Part shown: in pieces, positions 11,446-23,909 of the stretch
How the letters are laid out: each line of letters starts with the position of its first letter
How positions within the stretch are numbered: the first letter of the stretch is position 1
NCBI GenBank assembly: GCA_973895155.1
Contig: OZ316895.1
Coordinates: forward strand, 10,912,001 to 10,976,000
Reading direction: 5' to 3'
DNA length: 64,000 nt
Origin: Marsupella aquatica
Taxonomy: Eukaryota > Marchantiophyta
Position numbers and translations under genes: made by a program
Notes under the pieces: model-generated
Seen by the model: the letters and a program-made list of their open reading frames with translations, nothing else
The model's database searches: none
What the model was told of the DNA's origin: nothing

Positions 11446-13140
11446 TTGTTCATTCACATCCTCACATGACTCAAGTTAAGGGTAATTTGTTTAAAGACAC
11501 TTCACATGCAAAGGGTCTTCAAACTATGGACCAATCAGGTGAACCTTTGGAATGAGTGAGATTTTCATGCCTCACGCCCCTCCACCTCCCTCCTCAGCCA
11601 GTCCTCATTGCAATACTTGTGGGGTTAAAAGGCCTGAAACTTTAGAGTTCCAATCCTTTGAAATCAGATACAACGGACAAAATGGACAAGAAATGACAAA
11701 ATTAAAATAGAGATAGAAAAGAACTTTGCACCTCACACGGAGCATGGGACAAGAGAATCTACATACATAAATTTAGGGAGTGCAATAAATTTAGGGAGTG
11801 CAAAAGGGCCCATTTTCGAAAGACCTGACACACTACAGTAGTACCCTGCCTAAATCTGCTTGAGGAGAACCACATGAGCTTCTGCCCCCAAGAAATCATA
11901 CTTTGAGGAACAGATGCCTTCCGCACAATATTAACACTTTGAATCCTAGGTGCCGCTAAGAGCTCTGTGTCGGAGAACAAAAAAAGACTACTGCAATTTT
12001 CTTGGAAGGGGGCCTTCAAACCCATTTGGCTGTAATTCTTTTCCTTCATGTCTGAGATGCAATCCTACCTGTTCAAACCTTGGAACAGGCTAGACTTCAC
12101 TTTACATGTTGGGGCACAATCAGATAAAATTATTATCTATCCTAATCATGTGCTCTTTTTTGCTGATTGTCCATGTTATTTAATAAAAACCTTAGGGGGG
12201 GGGGGGGGCCGCACAGTTGTGATTTTTTTTACCAAAGTCAACTGGAGGGCCACTTATTGTATATACAGACTCCATACCAAAGATCTGTTGAAATGAACTT
12301 CAACAATTATGGAAATCCCCTGAATGAGGGAGTCAAAGTTTGGAAAATGATTGGAAACAACCTGAAGGTGGTCTAAACTTTTAGACAAAATTAGCATTCC
12401 ATATGAACATTTACTTGGGCCCATTGGTTGCCATGTGCTATTGGGAGAAATCAAACCTCAATGGCCTCCCAAGTTCATGTAAAACCAACTCCAACAGTTT
12501 TCACTCATTACACAATCTAGCTTCAATTTTAGTCTCACTCAATAAACAGTAGATCTAATCTTAGATAGAATTTGAATTAAAGAAAAGAAAAGAAAAGAAA
12601 AGAAAAGAAGTGACCCATGTCTTATGAAGCCCTTAACCCTTAGACCATCTCTTGAGATGGTCTAAAGAATGGACCAATCAGTCCATCCATGTCTATTCGA
12701 GGTCTTGAATTTCCAACCTTCCACGATTTGGCTGCAGCATTTTTAAATTTAGTGCATGCCATGCAAAGTAAGCTGGCTCCCTTTGCTTGGATGGAAAGAC
12801 ACCGAAAAGGGCCCCACGGTCTTCAAAGGCTCCCCTCAATGCAGGACGTGCTATGGGTGTGGGATTGGCTCTCATGGCAGTGGATTGGTTTACGACTAAC
12901 TTTGATGTAAACTTACACATGACTGTGTCAAACGTCATGGAACATCGGTACTGGCCCGTCGTCATCTTGCCGGGAGCCACACCGCCATCAGCGAATTGTC
13001 CCGAACGACCAGTTCACGGCACCGGGATCCCCCACCCGTCTAGATATTGCATCACACCCTCAGCCGTCTATTCACGCGCTCCACAAGGGGTGGGCGGGAC
13101 TGCAGTTTTAATTAACCCGTCACAACCTTTGACTGGGCCC
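11446..13140. other. non-coding stretch with simple repeats
   Basis: Contains a 14-nt poly-G run (12195-12208), an AAAGA microsatellite (12579-12610), a 17-bp duplication near 11770-11805 and one copy of a dispersed repeat (12291-12344). No supportable gene. Confidence 0.5.
12291..12344 (+). repeat. dispersed repeat, copy a
   Basis: AT-rich segment beginning AAATGAACTTCAACAAT and ending AGTCAAAGTTTGGA. It is related to 14543-14598 (opposite strand) and 31011-31060. Confidence 0.5.
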
Positions 13141-14195
13141 GTACTCCGTAGCTCGGCGGGAGGGAGACGGACACCTGGCTAAAATGACCTCCGCGAGGTT
13201 CCGGGACTTCGTGTGGCGGTTAGTCTAGAATAACTACCCACTACTGTGTCGCAGTAGACTGCCGGAGCTTTTCCGCCGTAGCCCGCGCACTACTCAGAGA
13301 AAGCAAGACGACGAAAAATGTTGTAGTGTCAACCTGGGGCATCAACACCTGTACGCGCCGCGGGCCTACGCCGTGCTACGATGTAGAGTACAGTCAACCG
13401 CTAGGCCGTACCAGTGACTCCCTCGACACCGGGGATTGGGTTTCATCTTGTGTGGTAGGGACGCATGCAGTTATTAAGGGCCCCCCATAATGTTAATCTA
13501 ATCCAAATCAACCATTAATTTCACAGAATATTTGAGCATCAGCTAATCCGGATCGTTCGTATCAATATCGACGGCGAATGTATGCATGCAGAGTTCGTAA
13601 TCTAGTTCATTCAATTACTGTGAATAAGAACTGTGAGTTTACACTGGAGCGACGGGCTCCTAGGGTTTGTTATAATTGTGTACTTTATCTCTTAACTACG
13701 ATCTGGGCCAGTAGGGCGAGAGATGGACACCTGGCTAGCACGACCACCGTGCAGTACCGGAACATCCTGTGGCATTTATTCCACGATAACTGTACACTAA
13801 TAAGTCGCAGTAGACTGCATTACAGTAGGTCTTTCTTGTAGCCTGGATTGGCGAAAATCAGCGCACAAGACAACAAAGCTTGAGTGTCACTCTCTGCCAT
13901 TGACACCTGTAAACGCAGCGCGCCTATGCCTCACTCTACAAACAAAAGAGTACAGTTGTTTCGTTGATGCATGCAATTATTACTTAAGGGGCTGGTTATC
14001 CAATACGCCACTTATTTTCACAGAATATTAGAGTTTCAACTAATCTGAATATGTATGCAGTCCAGAGTATGATATTCTAGCTCATTAAGTTCTGGAACTA
14101 AGAAATGGGGTTTTACTGTGGAGGGGCGAACTGTGTTTACCTGGCTTTGCTTTAATTATCTAGTGATCTATCTGTGAACTACAATCCTAACTGTA
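13141..14195. repeat. two diverged direct copies of a unit of about 556 bp
   Basis: Landmarks in both copies: GGACACCTGGCTA (13169 / 13725), GTCGCAGTAGACTGC (about 13248 / 13806), ACACCTGTA.ACGC, TTTCACAGAATATT followed by CTAATC.G, and a TTTACACTGGAG-like block. The first copy is clearly richer in G+C than the second. No coding potential is shared between the copies. Confidence 0.75.
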
Positions 14196-16116
14196 AAGTG
14201 CCTTATCCGCAATGGATAAGGAATACACGTCAAGAGAATATTTATGTTGTCCTCAGCCTCTCAAAACTGGTTATCCTCTCAAAAAAGGGACACCTCTGGA
14301 CCAATGAGAAACATTATCCTTTCGGAGGAGTTTTAGGGCGGCTTTACAACACAACAAGGGCCTACTATCTCTTTAAAATCCAGTTAAGATTAGATTCGGA
14401 CTACATAATGACCCAAACAGTTAAAGCCGGTTGTGGGGCCCGCTCACCTATGGTGTGATTGGTGCCTACTTTGGACATGGCAAGTAGCGGGCCCAACTAA
14501 ATGTTGTTGTGGAATATATTTTTTGTCTAGAATTGTAGACATGTCCAAACTTTGGCTCCTCCATGCAATGGGTTTGCATTATTGAAGTTCATCTGAAAAG
14601 ATTTTTGATGTGTTAGTCTTTTAGGCCACATAGTGGTTGGTTGTGCCCTTTGGGTTGTGGGGTTTCTTTTGGGTTTTGGTACTCTTCGGCCTTCTCTGGG
14701 CTTTTCCCCCTCCCTTTTCCCTTTTACTGGGTTGCTTTGCCTTTGGGGACCCTGTCTCCCGTTTTGGCAACTTTGTGCTTTTTGCACTGTTATATATATA
14801 TATCCCCAGTGTGTCTTTAAAAAAGGAAGTGGCCCTCCAGTTTGGCTGTGTGGGGGGGGGAGAGTCACAAGTGCCCAAGATCTTGTAAAGTTACCTTTAT
14901 ATCCACATTATTACCTTTTATTTCATAAAGCAATTTGTGGTCCCAAACCTTTAGCCTTTTATTTTTTTGGATCATCTTGAGGATGAGCTAAAAAATGGTT
15001 CTCAACATTACTCGGATAGTCACTTTTTCTAACACGCATTGCATGCCTCTAAGTAAAGGATTTTTAATTTGATTTTGAGGAAAATTTGTTCAAGAACTTT
15101 AGAGGCCAAGAGTTAAATCCAGCAACTAATACGAATAAGGAATTTTCAATTTATGTTGTAAGTTTAGGGTGGGCAAACCGGCATCATCTGTAGTAAGTGA
15201 CATATGTCATTTTTCAGCTGGTCCATATGTCACCACCTAGAGTACTGTTTAGGGAAAACTAAGGGGTGAAATTGGGGTTCCATGGCAGATTTTGAGGGCC
15301 TGATCCTGCTAGACTTCTTTTGATTTTACTCTTTTGTACTTTGTGTGGCCTTTCTTGGTGTCTTGGTACTTTCCCTGTCTCTTTCTATGTATAAAACACT
15401 GCCAAAGAACCAAAGGCAACTACCAAGGAGATAGGATCACAAGGAAGAAAATCAATAAAGGTGGAAAACAAAGAAACCCAAAGGAAAAGCCCAGGAAGAC
15501 CAACAGGCCAAAAAGCCTAAGGGCCCACAAGCCTGAGAGTCTTAAACAACTACAAAAGAACTAAGGCCTGGTTGAGCCACCGGGCTCAAAATTCTCATAT
15601 ATGGGTACTTTTCCTTACTCTGTACAGCGATGTCTCTTTCATTTAAAAGATAATAACTAAAAGGAACACAAACAATAAAGTGCATATGTAATAATTAGCT
15701 AGAAAATAGCCCATGATTTCCCGTGCTCAAATTGTTAATGACTACTCCTCGAGTCTCATCTGTTTATCATCGAGACCACGTATGGTGTCCAGAGTTGAGC
15801 ATTGGTGTAGCAGCATTCCGTGCTAACAAACTTACTAGTCATGCAGCCATCACTTCACTTATCAAGAAATCTGGACAGGCAAGGCAAAATAAAATAAAAT
15901 GCAATAGTCGAGCATATGGGTAGGGCCTATCACAAACAGATATCCAAGCCTGATTATGTCCAGGTACAACTATAAAAAAGCCTAACCAACTGTGGCAAGT
16001 AACAAACCAATTTTATAACAGGAAATCTTGTATGGAACACATGCTACTGGTGGGTAATCAGTTTTACTTCATTGTGCTGTCATAATATTGTGCCCAGGTA
16101 TTTATAGCAGGATAAC
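14196..16116. other. intergenic, no gene recognised
   Basis: Open frames occur on both strands at 14.5-14.98 kb but overlap each other and have low-complexity composition. 14543-14598 (minus) is copy b of the dispersed repeat. The rest is AT-rich with no motif I can name. Confidence 0.5.
14543..14598 (-). repeat. dispersed repeat, copy b
   Basis: On the minus strand it reads AGATGAACTTCAATAATGC...GAGCCAAAGTTTGGA, matching copies at 12291 and 31011. Confidence 0.5.
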
Positions 16117-16284
16117 CTTTTTTGGATAGTAATTATGCATGAAAACCTATGTCTGAACAGGGTTTAAATGTTAGGAAGCAATTTGGTTCGATAGATTTCC
16201 CTTTTTTGGATAATAATTATGCATGAAAACCTATGTTTGAACAGGGGTTATATGTTAAGAAGTGATTTGGTTGGACAGACTTCC
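16117..16284. repeat. 84-bp tandem duplication
   Basis: TTTTTTGGATA.TAATTATGC, then GAAAACCTATGT.TGAACAGGG, occurs at about 16120 and 16204 with about 85% identity. Confidence 0.8.
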
Positions 16285-16445
16285 CTCCTGTTACATTGAC
16301 CCCACCCCCTATTTCTGGAGCTCACAGTCCTTCAGGCCTTTGAGGATCAGTTTCCCTTTTAATAAGGGAGAAGAAGTATACTGCATATCTGTATATAAGG
16401 AAGGGAAAATTTAGAAAATAGATATCAAGATAGAGCAAAGTCTAG

Positions 16446-16510
16446 GAGAGCAAGATCGCAAACATTCAGAGGGCATCAGGACAGCAAGATCATAATCATT
16501 CAGAGGGCAG
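16446..16510. repeat. short tandem duplication
   Basis: AGCAAGATC.(C/T)AA.CATTCAGAGGGCA is repeated twice. Confidence 0.6.
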
Positions 16511-17937
16511 CAAAAAAACAAAAAAAAATCAATACAAAGGATGCACCTTGCATAAGGCACATTGAAAAATGCATAACCAACAATCTGAGACAATGGATGG
16601 AGTGAAGTTGCCATATGGCATCTACAACTATAATAAGTGATCCCGTTTCTTTTTGTCCTTTGTCCCGTTATGAAATCCAGAATCAACAGGAATAAAACCG
16701 GCTGTGAGATATTGTAGAGGATTATCATATCCATTTGATTAGCACTTGCCGTCCCTGGCAAGGCCTCCCAGCCCGTGCCTTCATTATGGACCCCCTTGCA
16801 ATATACGTATACGGGCATCAATGCTCGCAATGCCTCGCCGGCCCTCACGATGCCTTGCCCTGATGCCCTTTCTCGCTCTCCCCTCGATCCCGATGCGCTC
16901 GACCCTGCCTCTGGCCCCCGGCCCGACTCTCTATGGGCCGGTCCTCATTGCTCATTGTAATCAAAAAGGTTTCAGCCTTCCAGCATGGGCAGGTAAAGCC
17001 CAGTGTGAGGTGGGTGCTTGAACTGCAGGAGAACTACCTTAGCAATCCACACCCTTATATGTCTAAGTGGCAAATACTTGTCAGACTCCTCCATAAATAT
17101 CCTTTGCCACCTATGCTAAATTTGCCAGCAAAATATTGTATGCATGAGCCACAGTCACTCCTTCCTCCAGGCTTGAGCCCTAAACTCCTAGTAATTCTAG
17201 GGAGATCTGGCAGTAGAAATTTAGGGCCGTCTTGCATGTCCAAGGTCCTTTAATTTTTGGCCCTCAAATGAACCCGTGGCATCATTCTCTAAACGAAGTG
17301 ACAAGCCGGCAGTCCTGATGGCGTCTTTGGAGGATATGCAAGGGCAAGGGCGGAAATTTTCTGGCCCTTGAGGTCCCAAACTTTGAACTTTGAATTAAAC
17401 AAAATGGCAGTAGATCCCCGACTCAATAAGCACTTCACACATAAGGGGTTCTTGATTGGGTTTAGATCCTGGGTCCACACTTTTTCCCGACATCTGTGGG
17501 CTGCTAAGGGTCCCATTTTTCAGGACTCTTGCACATGCAAGACAGCCCTTAATCTAGAAGGTTTGGATCCTAAAACTTTCACCACCTGGCTGGCTTACCC
17601 AAAGGTTGATTCAAGTCCTTTCGGCCCCGGGATCAGGATGACTCCCGGAGTGTTTTTTATCTTGGCAAAATTCTTACCCAACATTTGGGTTGGCTACAAA
17701 TGCTAGATTCCATCTCTCTCAAAAATCTTCACCACTTTTGGCGAAAACTCCTTTGTTGTCCTCCATTAACCAGTCTCCCAATGAGCCAGACCCTAATAGC
17801 CAGAATCTAACAGCCGTCCTCAAATCTAGGGACATTTGACACTCAAAAACTAAAATAGGAAAATCAGATAAGCAATAATTCCTAGCATCTTCTCCTTTTA
17901 AACTCAAGGTCAATACGCCACGCTGGCGAAAAGAAAA
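16511..17937. other. intergenic, no gene recognised
   Basis: Several frames of about 100 codons lie on both strands at 16.7-17.7 kb, but none shows a domain, splice-consistent extension or family motif. Confidence 0.45.
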
Positions 17938-18360
17938 ACCCTAAAAAAAAATTAAAGTCAAATTGTGTGCACACAACAACTCCGAGACTCGCATTAGCAA
18001 AAAGAAAACCCTTAAAAATTAAGCTGGTGCTCACTCAACAACTCAGGGAAAACACCCTTCATTAAAAATTAAGCTGGTGCCAACTCAACAACTCAGAAAA
18101 AGAAAAACCCTGAGTCATTAAAAATTAAGCTGGTGCCCACAACTCAGAAAGAGAAAACTCCTTCATTAAAACTGAAGCCGGTGCCCACTCAACAACTCCG
18201 GAAAAGAAAAACACCCCATTAAATATTAAGCTGGTGCTCCACTCAACAACTCAGGAAAAGAAAAACACTCCATTAAATATTAAGCTTGGTGCTGCACTCA
18301 ACAACGAGGAAGAAGGAAAACCCAGAACAAATAATCTGGTGCCCATGCAACAACTCAGAG
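17938..18360. repeat. minisatellite, unit about 50-55 bp, about 8 copies
   Basis: Each unit contains GAAAAGAAAAAC.C..., TTAAA.ATTAAGCTGGTGC and CACTCAACAACTC. Units differ by small indels and substitutions, so the array is old. Confidence 0.85.
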
Positions 18361-21079
18361 CCAACAGCAAAACAAGCCAAGAATTAAAGCGTCGATGCAA
18401 ACGAGGGAGGAGCAGGGAGGACTGGAGGAGGGGCAGGAGGGGAGTTCCAGACAGAGGCGCAACATTGTGCGCTCAACACGTGGGTAGTTACTAAATCCAC
18501 ATCAGTCATCTTTTCGCCTTTTCCTCTACTGGGCACTGAGAATAAGCCACAACACTATGTCTACCTATTGTTGTGCTCTGCTCTGCTGCCACATAGCTTC
18601 CAACCCACCCTCCAAACTCCTCCACTCCACTCCACTCCACTCCACTCCACTCCAGTCCTCGAGCTCTGACCTCACGGGAGTTCCTGCACCAATTCAATCC
18701 GCATTCTGCGGAGGACGACAATCGTTGGTCTTTCTGACCACAAGAGCCGGGCCGACCTCACAGCGGAGCGACCACAAATTGGAGGGCAAGTGTTGGCTCG
18801 CTTCTGGGTGGCGCTGTTCATGGCAGCCACCAAACCTGCCTGGTGTTGCAACATCGGCCCTCCAGAGATGGCTGGCATCATTTGGGCAGATTCAATGCGC
18901 TCTGCGCCCTCTGTGTCTCTCTCGGTCCTAACGCTAAAGTAGTAGTAGTACCACCCGCTCAAGATGGAAGGGCGGAAGGTGGAGGAGGAGGTCCTCGATC
19001 TGGCCGTTTGCATGTTCGTCGTGTTGGGTTCGATTCGACCGCCGTGTGTCTCTCGCTAGACGCCTCGGGCGCCCTCTCCATTCCACATAGGTCGCGAGAC
19101 AATGAAGGTCACGTTGATTGTTTGCTCCTCCTTCCATCCTCGTTCGTACAGAATATGGTATCAAGAGTAGGTCCCTCCCTCCCTCCCTCTGTCCCTCATC
19201 GATTGGTCCGGACTTTCACCGCATTTGTCCTTCGCTATTTTCTCGATGTACCAGCAGAATCTGATATTTCGATCCCCTTAGGTTTTGGGATTCTCTCTAC
19301 CATCCAATCAGCCCGTCCTCCATACACCGACGAAATCTGGTCTTTCTGTCCTTTAGTTTCGGCATTCGCAGTAGGACCCAATCAGCCCGTCTTAAACTTT
19401 GCCACCTTGACAAATAAAATGCGGTTGGTGGAGTACATGAATTTGCGAGAAAGGTCCTAATTGTTTCAGATTTCGGTCAATACATTGCGTGAAACCAAGG
19501 ATACCCTGTCTGAAAGGAGTTGGCGTCCAACATCCTGCAGGATATGGCGAAGTGGATATGGTAGGTTCATAAGGAACATGTGTGAATCTAACTTTAGAGC
19601 AATGTCACGTCTTGAGAGGCCATTGATGAAAACTTCGCCTTTTGAGGAAAGCCAATTGATTGGAGGGCTGGGTGTAGTGAGTTGGTGATAGAATCGCATC
19701 CGCGTCTCCTGTGAGGAGGATGCCTGACTCATTTACCAGAGCTTCCATGTAGAGATGCCTAACTCGTGACAAATCTTCTCTGGGATAGAAAATAAAGCTT
19801 TACAAACAGAGAGACCCAGAAGAACGCTTTCAATTCGTTGGGAAGATTTTGTTTTGTCTCTCACAATATGAATCGTCTCATCCAACCGTCCCAGTTATTG
19901 TAATGTATCTCTTACAGGCCTAAATTCTGTCCTGTCCACCAGCAGAACATAGAGGATGGGCCAAAAGTCTGAAAACAGACGATCCCAAGATTTATCTTGT
20001 GTCAGCTTCTCCATAGGTTTTAGCAGAAATATAAGTTTACTAACTGTTAGTTCTTTGTCAGCTAGAGTAACAATAATAGTTTCTAGTTTCTCGTTTTCTC
20101 CATCATCTCCAGAGCACATCTTTGCTTTTACAGTTATAATCGGACCTTCTTTAATTGATAAATACTGGCTGATTACAATTGACAGTCTTTAGACTATTAA
20201 CTGATTGCACTTTCTAACCGCATTGTTGAGATTAGCACAGCCATGCCAAATTTAGGGTTTAGGGTTTATATAAGTACCTCTACTTACCAATTCTCCGTTT
20301 GTATCATCTGTATGTAAGAAAATGCTGTTATGAATGATTCCAGTGGGTATCATGGGAAATATTGAAGATCAAACCTTTCAGTTGAAATCATGGGAAATGA
20401 AGATAAAACTTTTCAGTTGAAAACATTTTGAATACAGACGGTGTCAATGAGTGAAGGTGCAAAAGGTGTCACGGGTCTTGGGGATTGTATTGGTCAAGCT
20501 TGGTCCCTGGGAGCATCAGTGGAATGTTTGCATGGAGTATACATTTATATCTTTTATCTAATTTCTAGAACTACTAGAAGCACTTTGCAAGTACAAAACA
20601 TTTTACCTGCCCCGAGTGTTCTGACACATAACTGTCTGGGTGGGGATTGAACTTGGGACCTTATTCATAGGTCGTAGTTGGTGACTGGAAGAAAACAGAG
20701 TAGAGCAGACTATAATTCAAGTCAATTCGAAATCCATGGATCCACAATCTAAAGCAGGGACGTAACGCTTATGGTATAACAAATAGCACTAAGGAGGGCA
20801 TATGGCCTCCAACACAAGTACATGTAAGATAAGGGGCGTAATGCTCAAGAGTTGAGAAGGCTATAGAATCTGTGCAAGTTTAATATCTCTCCTGACTGTG
20901 ATCCTCGTGATATCAGCAACAGAAGCCTCGTACCAGCAGCAAATACAAACTGATGAAATTTTCAACATTGACAGTTGTGTGAAGGACAGCTGGAAATACC
21001 TCCAGTAATGGATCGTCAGTGTCTTATACTTTAGCTTGGGATTAGCTTGGGATTGAGGAGAAGTCCATATTGATCATTT
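18361..21079. other. intergenic; possible unannotated transcript, no gene supportable
   Basis: 18.6-19.5 kb has higher G+C, a (TCCAC)n run (18621-18654) and overlapping frames on both strands (205 codons + at 18843-19460; 113 codons - at 18672-19013). Neither shows a recognisable domain. TTTAGGG-type telomere-box repeats lie at 20251-20268. Confidence 0.4.
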
Positions 21080-21266
21080 ACCAGCCAAGATTACAAATAC
21101 AGTACAAGACAACAGAGAGTTAGTGAGCCAGTGAGGATTGAGGATTGTGCTCATTGGATGCCGTAGTAGTAGTATTTGTATGCCATAGTTACAAATATAG
21201 TGCAGAGAGAACAGACTTAGTGAGGATTGTGCTTATTGGAAGGCGTAGTAGTAGTATATCTATATG
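21080..21266. repeat. diverged tandem duplication next to the tRNA gene
   Basis: TTAGTGAGGATTG..., ATTGGA.G(C/G)CGTAGTAGTAGTAT and ATGCC.TAGTT occur twice, about 105 bp apart. Confidence 0.6.
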
Positions 21267-21375
21267 CCTTAGTTGCTGCCTAAAAGCAAGGGGCTGGTAG
21301 CACACGAGAAATCCCTCTACACTTGGTTTTTCGTCTGAAAGAGTAAATGTACGAATTTGGAAATCAAACGTGAGT

Positions 21376-21379
21376 AAAA
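21376..21379 (-). terminator. Pol III terminator of tRNA-Gly
   Basis: Four T residues on the transcribed sense, three bases after the tRNA 3' end. Confidence 0.6.
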
Positions 21380-21381
21380 GC

Positions 21382-21452
21382 TGCACTGCCCGGGAATCGA
21401 ACCCGGGTCTGTACCGTGGCAGGGTACTATTCTACCACTAGACCAGCAGTGC
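21382..21452 (-). tRNA. tRNA-Gly (anticodon GCC)
   Basis: On the minus strand the 71-nt gene starts GCACTGCTGG, has the A-box TAGTGGTAGAAT and the anticodon loop CTGCCAC (GCC). The T-arm is GGGTTCGATTCCC, and the 3' strand GCAGTGC pairs with the 5' end. The discriminator is A. CCA is not encoded. It decodes GGC/GGU. A TTTT run on the coding strand (21376-21379) just downstream fits a Pol III terminator. Confidence 0.96.
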
Positions 21453-23453
21453 TAACTGTAACGAGGTAGAGAAAACTTATATCTATAAACTTAGTTTTAG
21501 GGCAAACAAGAGAAAAGCTAATAGTAATCAACATAAATTACGTGAAAGGGCATCACAGGTGAGTGCAGAAGATATGAAGACCGAAGAAGTGCCTAGTTGG
21601 CAAGTCAGCTGCGTGCTGGTCAAGGCAAGAAAAGGTGACAGGTCAAACGAGCAGATTATGACAACTTTTCTGAGGTACATGGCCAGATTCATGATTTGCA
21701 ATGACGTGTGTGAGGATGGTGATGGACAGGAATTTTGTAGTCCCTTTCACCTGTTCATTGGCGGGAGAAAGTTGTCCATTCTTGCGATCTTATTCAGCAT
21801 TCAATTGTCCGGAACAGCTCTTAGTTGAGAACATATGTTACTGATGCAAAGAAACATGGAGTCTTCATCCCTGCACCAAAAATAGTATTATGTTTCTGTA
21901 CATTCAAAAATTTGCTATGGTAGGGGAAATTATGAACGGATTGTCGTTTTTTTTTTTCGAGGAATTTATGTGAAGCTCCCGCACTGGGAGGCCGAACACC
22001 TTTGTTTGCCCGATATTTGGTCTACCTGATATCCTACACTTCGTCCAAAAACACACAGATAGATCCAATGAACGGAGAGAAATCGAAAAGCTGGTACTGT
22101 CACCAACATAGTATGCCTTTCGCTGGCGAATTGACAATGGCAATCTATGTACAATATCGGAATGTCCAACTTTGTCTCGAAGGAAAACACTTAATGCAGG
22201 GAGTGGATAGAGAGCTCGAACCGAGCATCTACCTTATTGATAACTGGATCTTAACATATGTTATGCGGGTTTCGAATCCTCGGCGCTTGCAGCAAAGCCA
22301 CCCATACAAGCAGGTTGAGAGGATGAAGATGATTAATCAGAGTCCTCACGCAACGGAGAATTAAGTTGACGGGCACACTCGTTGCAAATCCTGAAATGAG
22401 TAACCAAAACTCTGCAAACATCGAGCGCATTTCCACTCCATCTGTGTACTCATCAGCTGCTGTCCAGTACTGTACATGCTGTTCAAGGACAAAAATCTGG
22501 TAAAGTGATGCTGGTCTGGCTTTTGTTCACATTTTCAGATACATACAAGGCACCACAATGGCAGGCATAGCCTCCAGGAGCCAGTTCTACTTCATGGTTT
22601 TTACTAATGCAGAGTGAGGAGGTGCCTTACAGGACAAGGTCCACGGGAGGACGTTGCTTCATCCAATCTCAACGAAATATGACTTAGTCAAATATGAGAC
22701 AATTTAATATCTTAATCCAGCACTGAAAGCTCAATACCTGGCCTTGTCGGAAGCAGCCACTTAAGTCATTTGGCTGAAGAGCCTCTTAGACCACCTTGGC
22801 TTCCCTCGTGAGACTGTCAACCTATTTTGTGAGCGTAGGATCGATCTAGTAACAGCAACTAAACAGCATGAGACAACCAAGGACATGAGAATTCAATATC
22901 AATTTAGCGGAGAGAATACAAACAGATGTCTACTTCGTCATACATATGATGCAGCAGATTACTTTACCGTCTGTTTAGGTTAGGGTCGTGCACCATGCTT
23001 AGGAATAACAAATTTCAAGATTAGATCTCAACAATTCAACAAGGGAACCAAACCCATAAACTGGGAACCCTCTAATTCTTGCCTTGAGATATATTCGCTG
23101 TAAGAACCAATAGCTGTTGACACATTTAAGCACCAAACTAGCCGAAACTTCAGAAATCTTATATCCTTTCACCAGAATCCAACTACAATGGACAAATTCC
23201 AGTCCAGTGAGTGGACAGCAAGTCGAAACATGCTCGATGACAGATTTTAATGGGGATATTCCGCCCCCAAACCCTATCAGGAAATCGGGATTTAATAGAG
23301 GTCAAATGGACATGTAAGCCCTGACTCTGCTTACCAACAAATTATCATCCAATTCTTGCATCCTCGAAATAAGCCCTTCGCAGATTTGAGCATTAAACTT
23401 TCCTTAAAGCGGTTTGGCAGTTTAAGTTGCAGTACTCTTCAATGCAACAAAAC
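21453..23453. other. intergenic, nothing recognised
   Basis: Short frames only. A GGTTTCGAATCC string near 22266 resembles a B-box, but no tRNA fold surrounds it. Confidence 0.45.
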
Positions 23454-23855
23454 TCACCAAATCCCAGAAGTGATGACATTCCTTGGGACGCGACTTTTGA
23501 AAGTCATTGAGCAGCCCAAAACAATTTGAGGAAGAACAAAAGCAAGTGGTTCAAATAGGTCGAAATTCCCATGAATAGCTACTCCTCTCCAGGTAGTTGG
23601 CCACGATGACCAGCGAGAGATACTTCGATCTGAAAACTGGGTCATCTCCGTCGAATTGAGTGTGGTAGAATCTTTGCTGCCGCTAGTTCGTTCGGCGTCG
23701 TTCCTGCCGCTCTTTTTCCGGTCATTCTTGCAGCGATCGCTGCACGTTAGAACCTCATCCCAGCATCTCTCCCACTTCTTCCGCCATGTGAAAGGCCGAT
23801 TACACACGACACAAATCTTCGAAGGCAGATTCTCTTTCTTCACTCCACGCGGCAT
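23454..23855 (-). CDS. DUF2256 small zinc-binding protein
   Basis: Starts at the second in-frame Met (23855-23853), where the family signature begins: [20 protein letters not shown], then [15 protein letters not shown], then CSDRCK. The two CxxC-type pairs (C-V-V-C and C-S-D-R-C) suggest one zinc site in a domain of about 50 residues. This is the DUF2256 family known from cyanobacteria and plants; its function is unknown to me. The open frame upstream to 23909 adds 18 residues, which the family does not need. After about residue 52 the frame runs on to 23454 as Ser/Thr-rich, unconserved sequence. The true protein may end earlier or splice. No neighbouring operon-like gene. Confidence 0.7.
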   Translation of the reverse strand: MPRGVKKENLPSKICVVCNRPFTWRKKWERCWDEVLTCSDRCKNDRKKSGRNDAERTSGSKDSTTLNSTEMTQFSDRSISRWSSWPTTWRGVAIHGNFDLFEPLAFVLPQIVLGCSMTFKSRVPRNVITSGIW

Positions 23856-23909
23856 CCTCGATCTCTGGAATTCCAAGATGCTCTGCACCGTGCAGCACTC
23901 TTGCGCCAC

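Noticed and set aside
14527-14980. Overlapping 80-115-codon frames on both strands
   Set aside because: Mutually overlapping, Gly/Phe/Pro-biased, no motif. Part is dispersed-repeat sequence.
18843-19460. 205-codon plus-strand frame
   Set aside because: No domain, biased low-complexity segments and an overlapping antisense frame of similar quality. GC content alone explains it.
22230-22300. tRNA-like GGTTTCGAATCC string
   Set aside because: No acceptor or D-arm pairing could be drawn around it.
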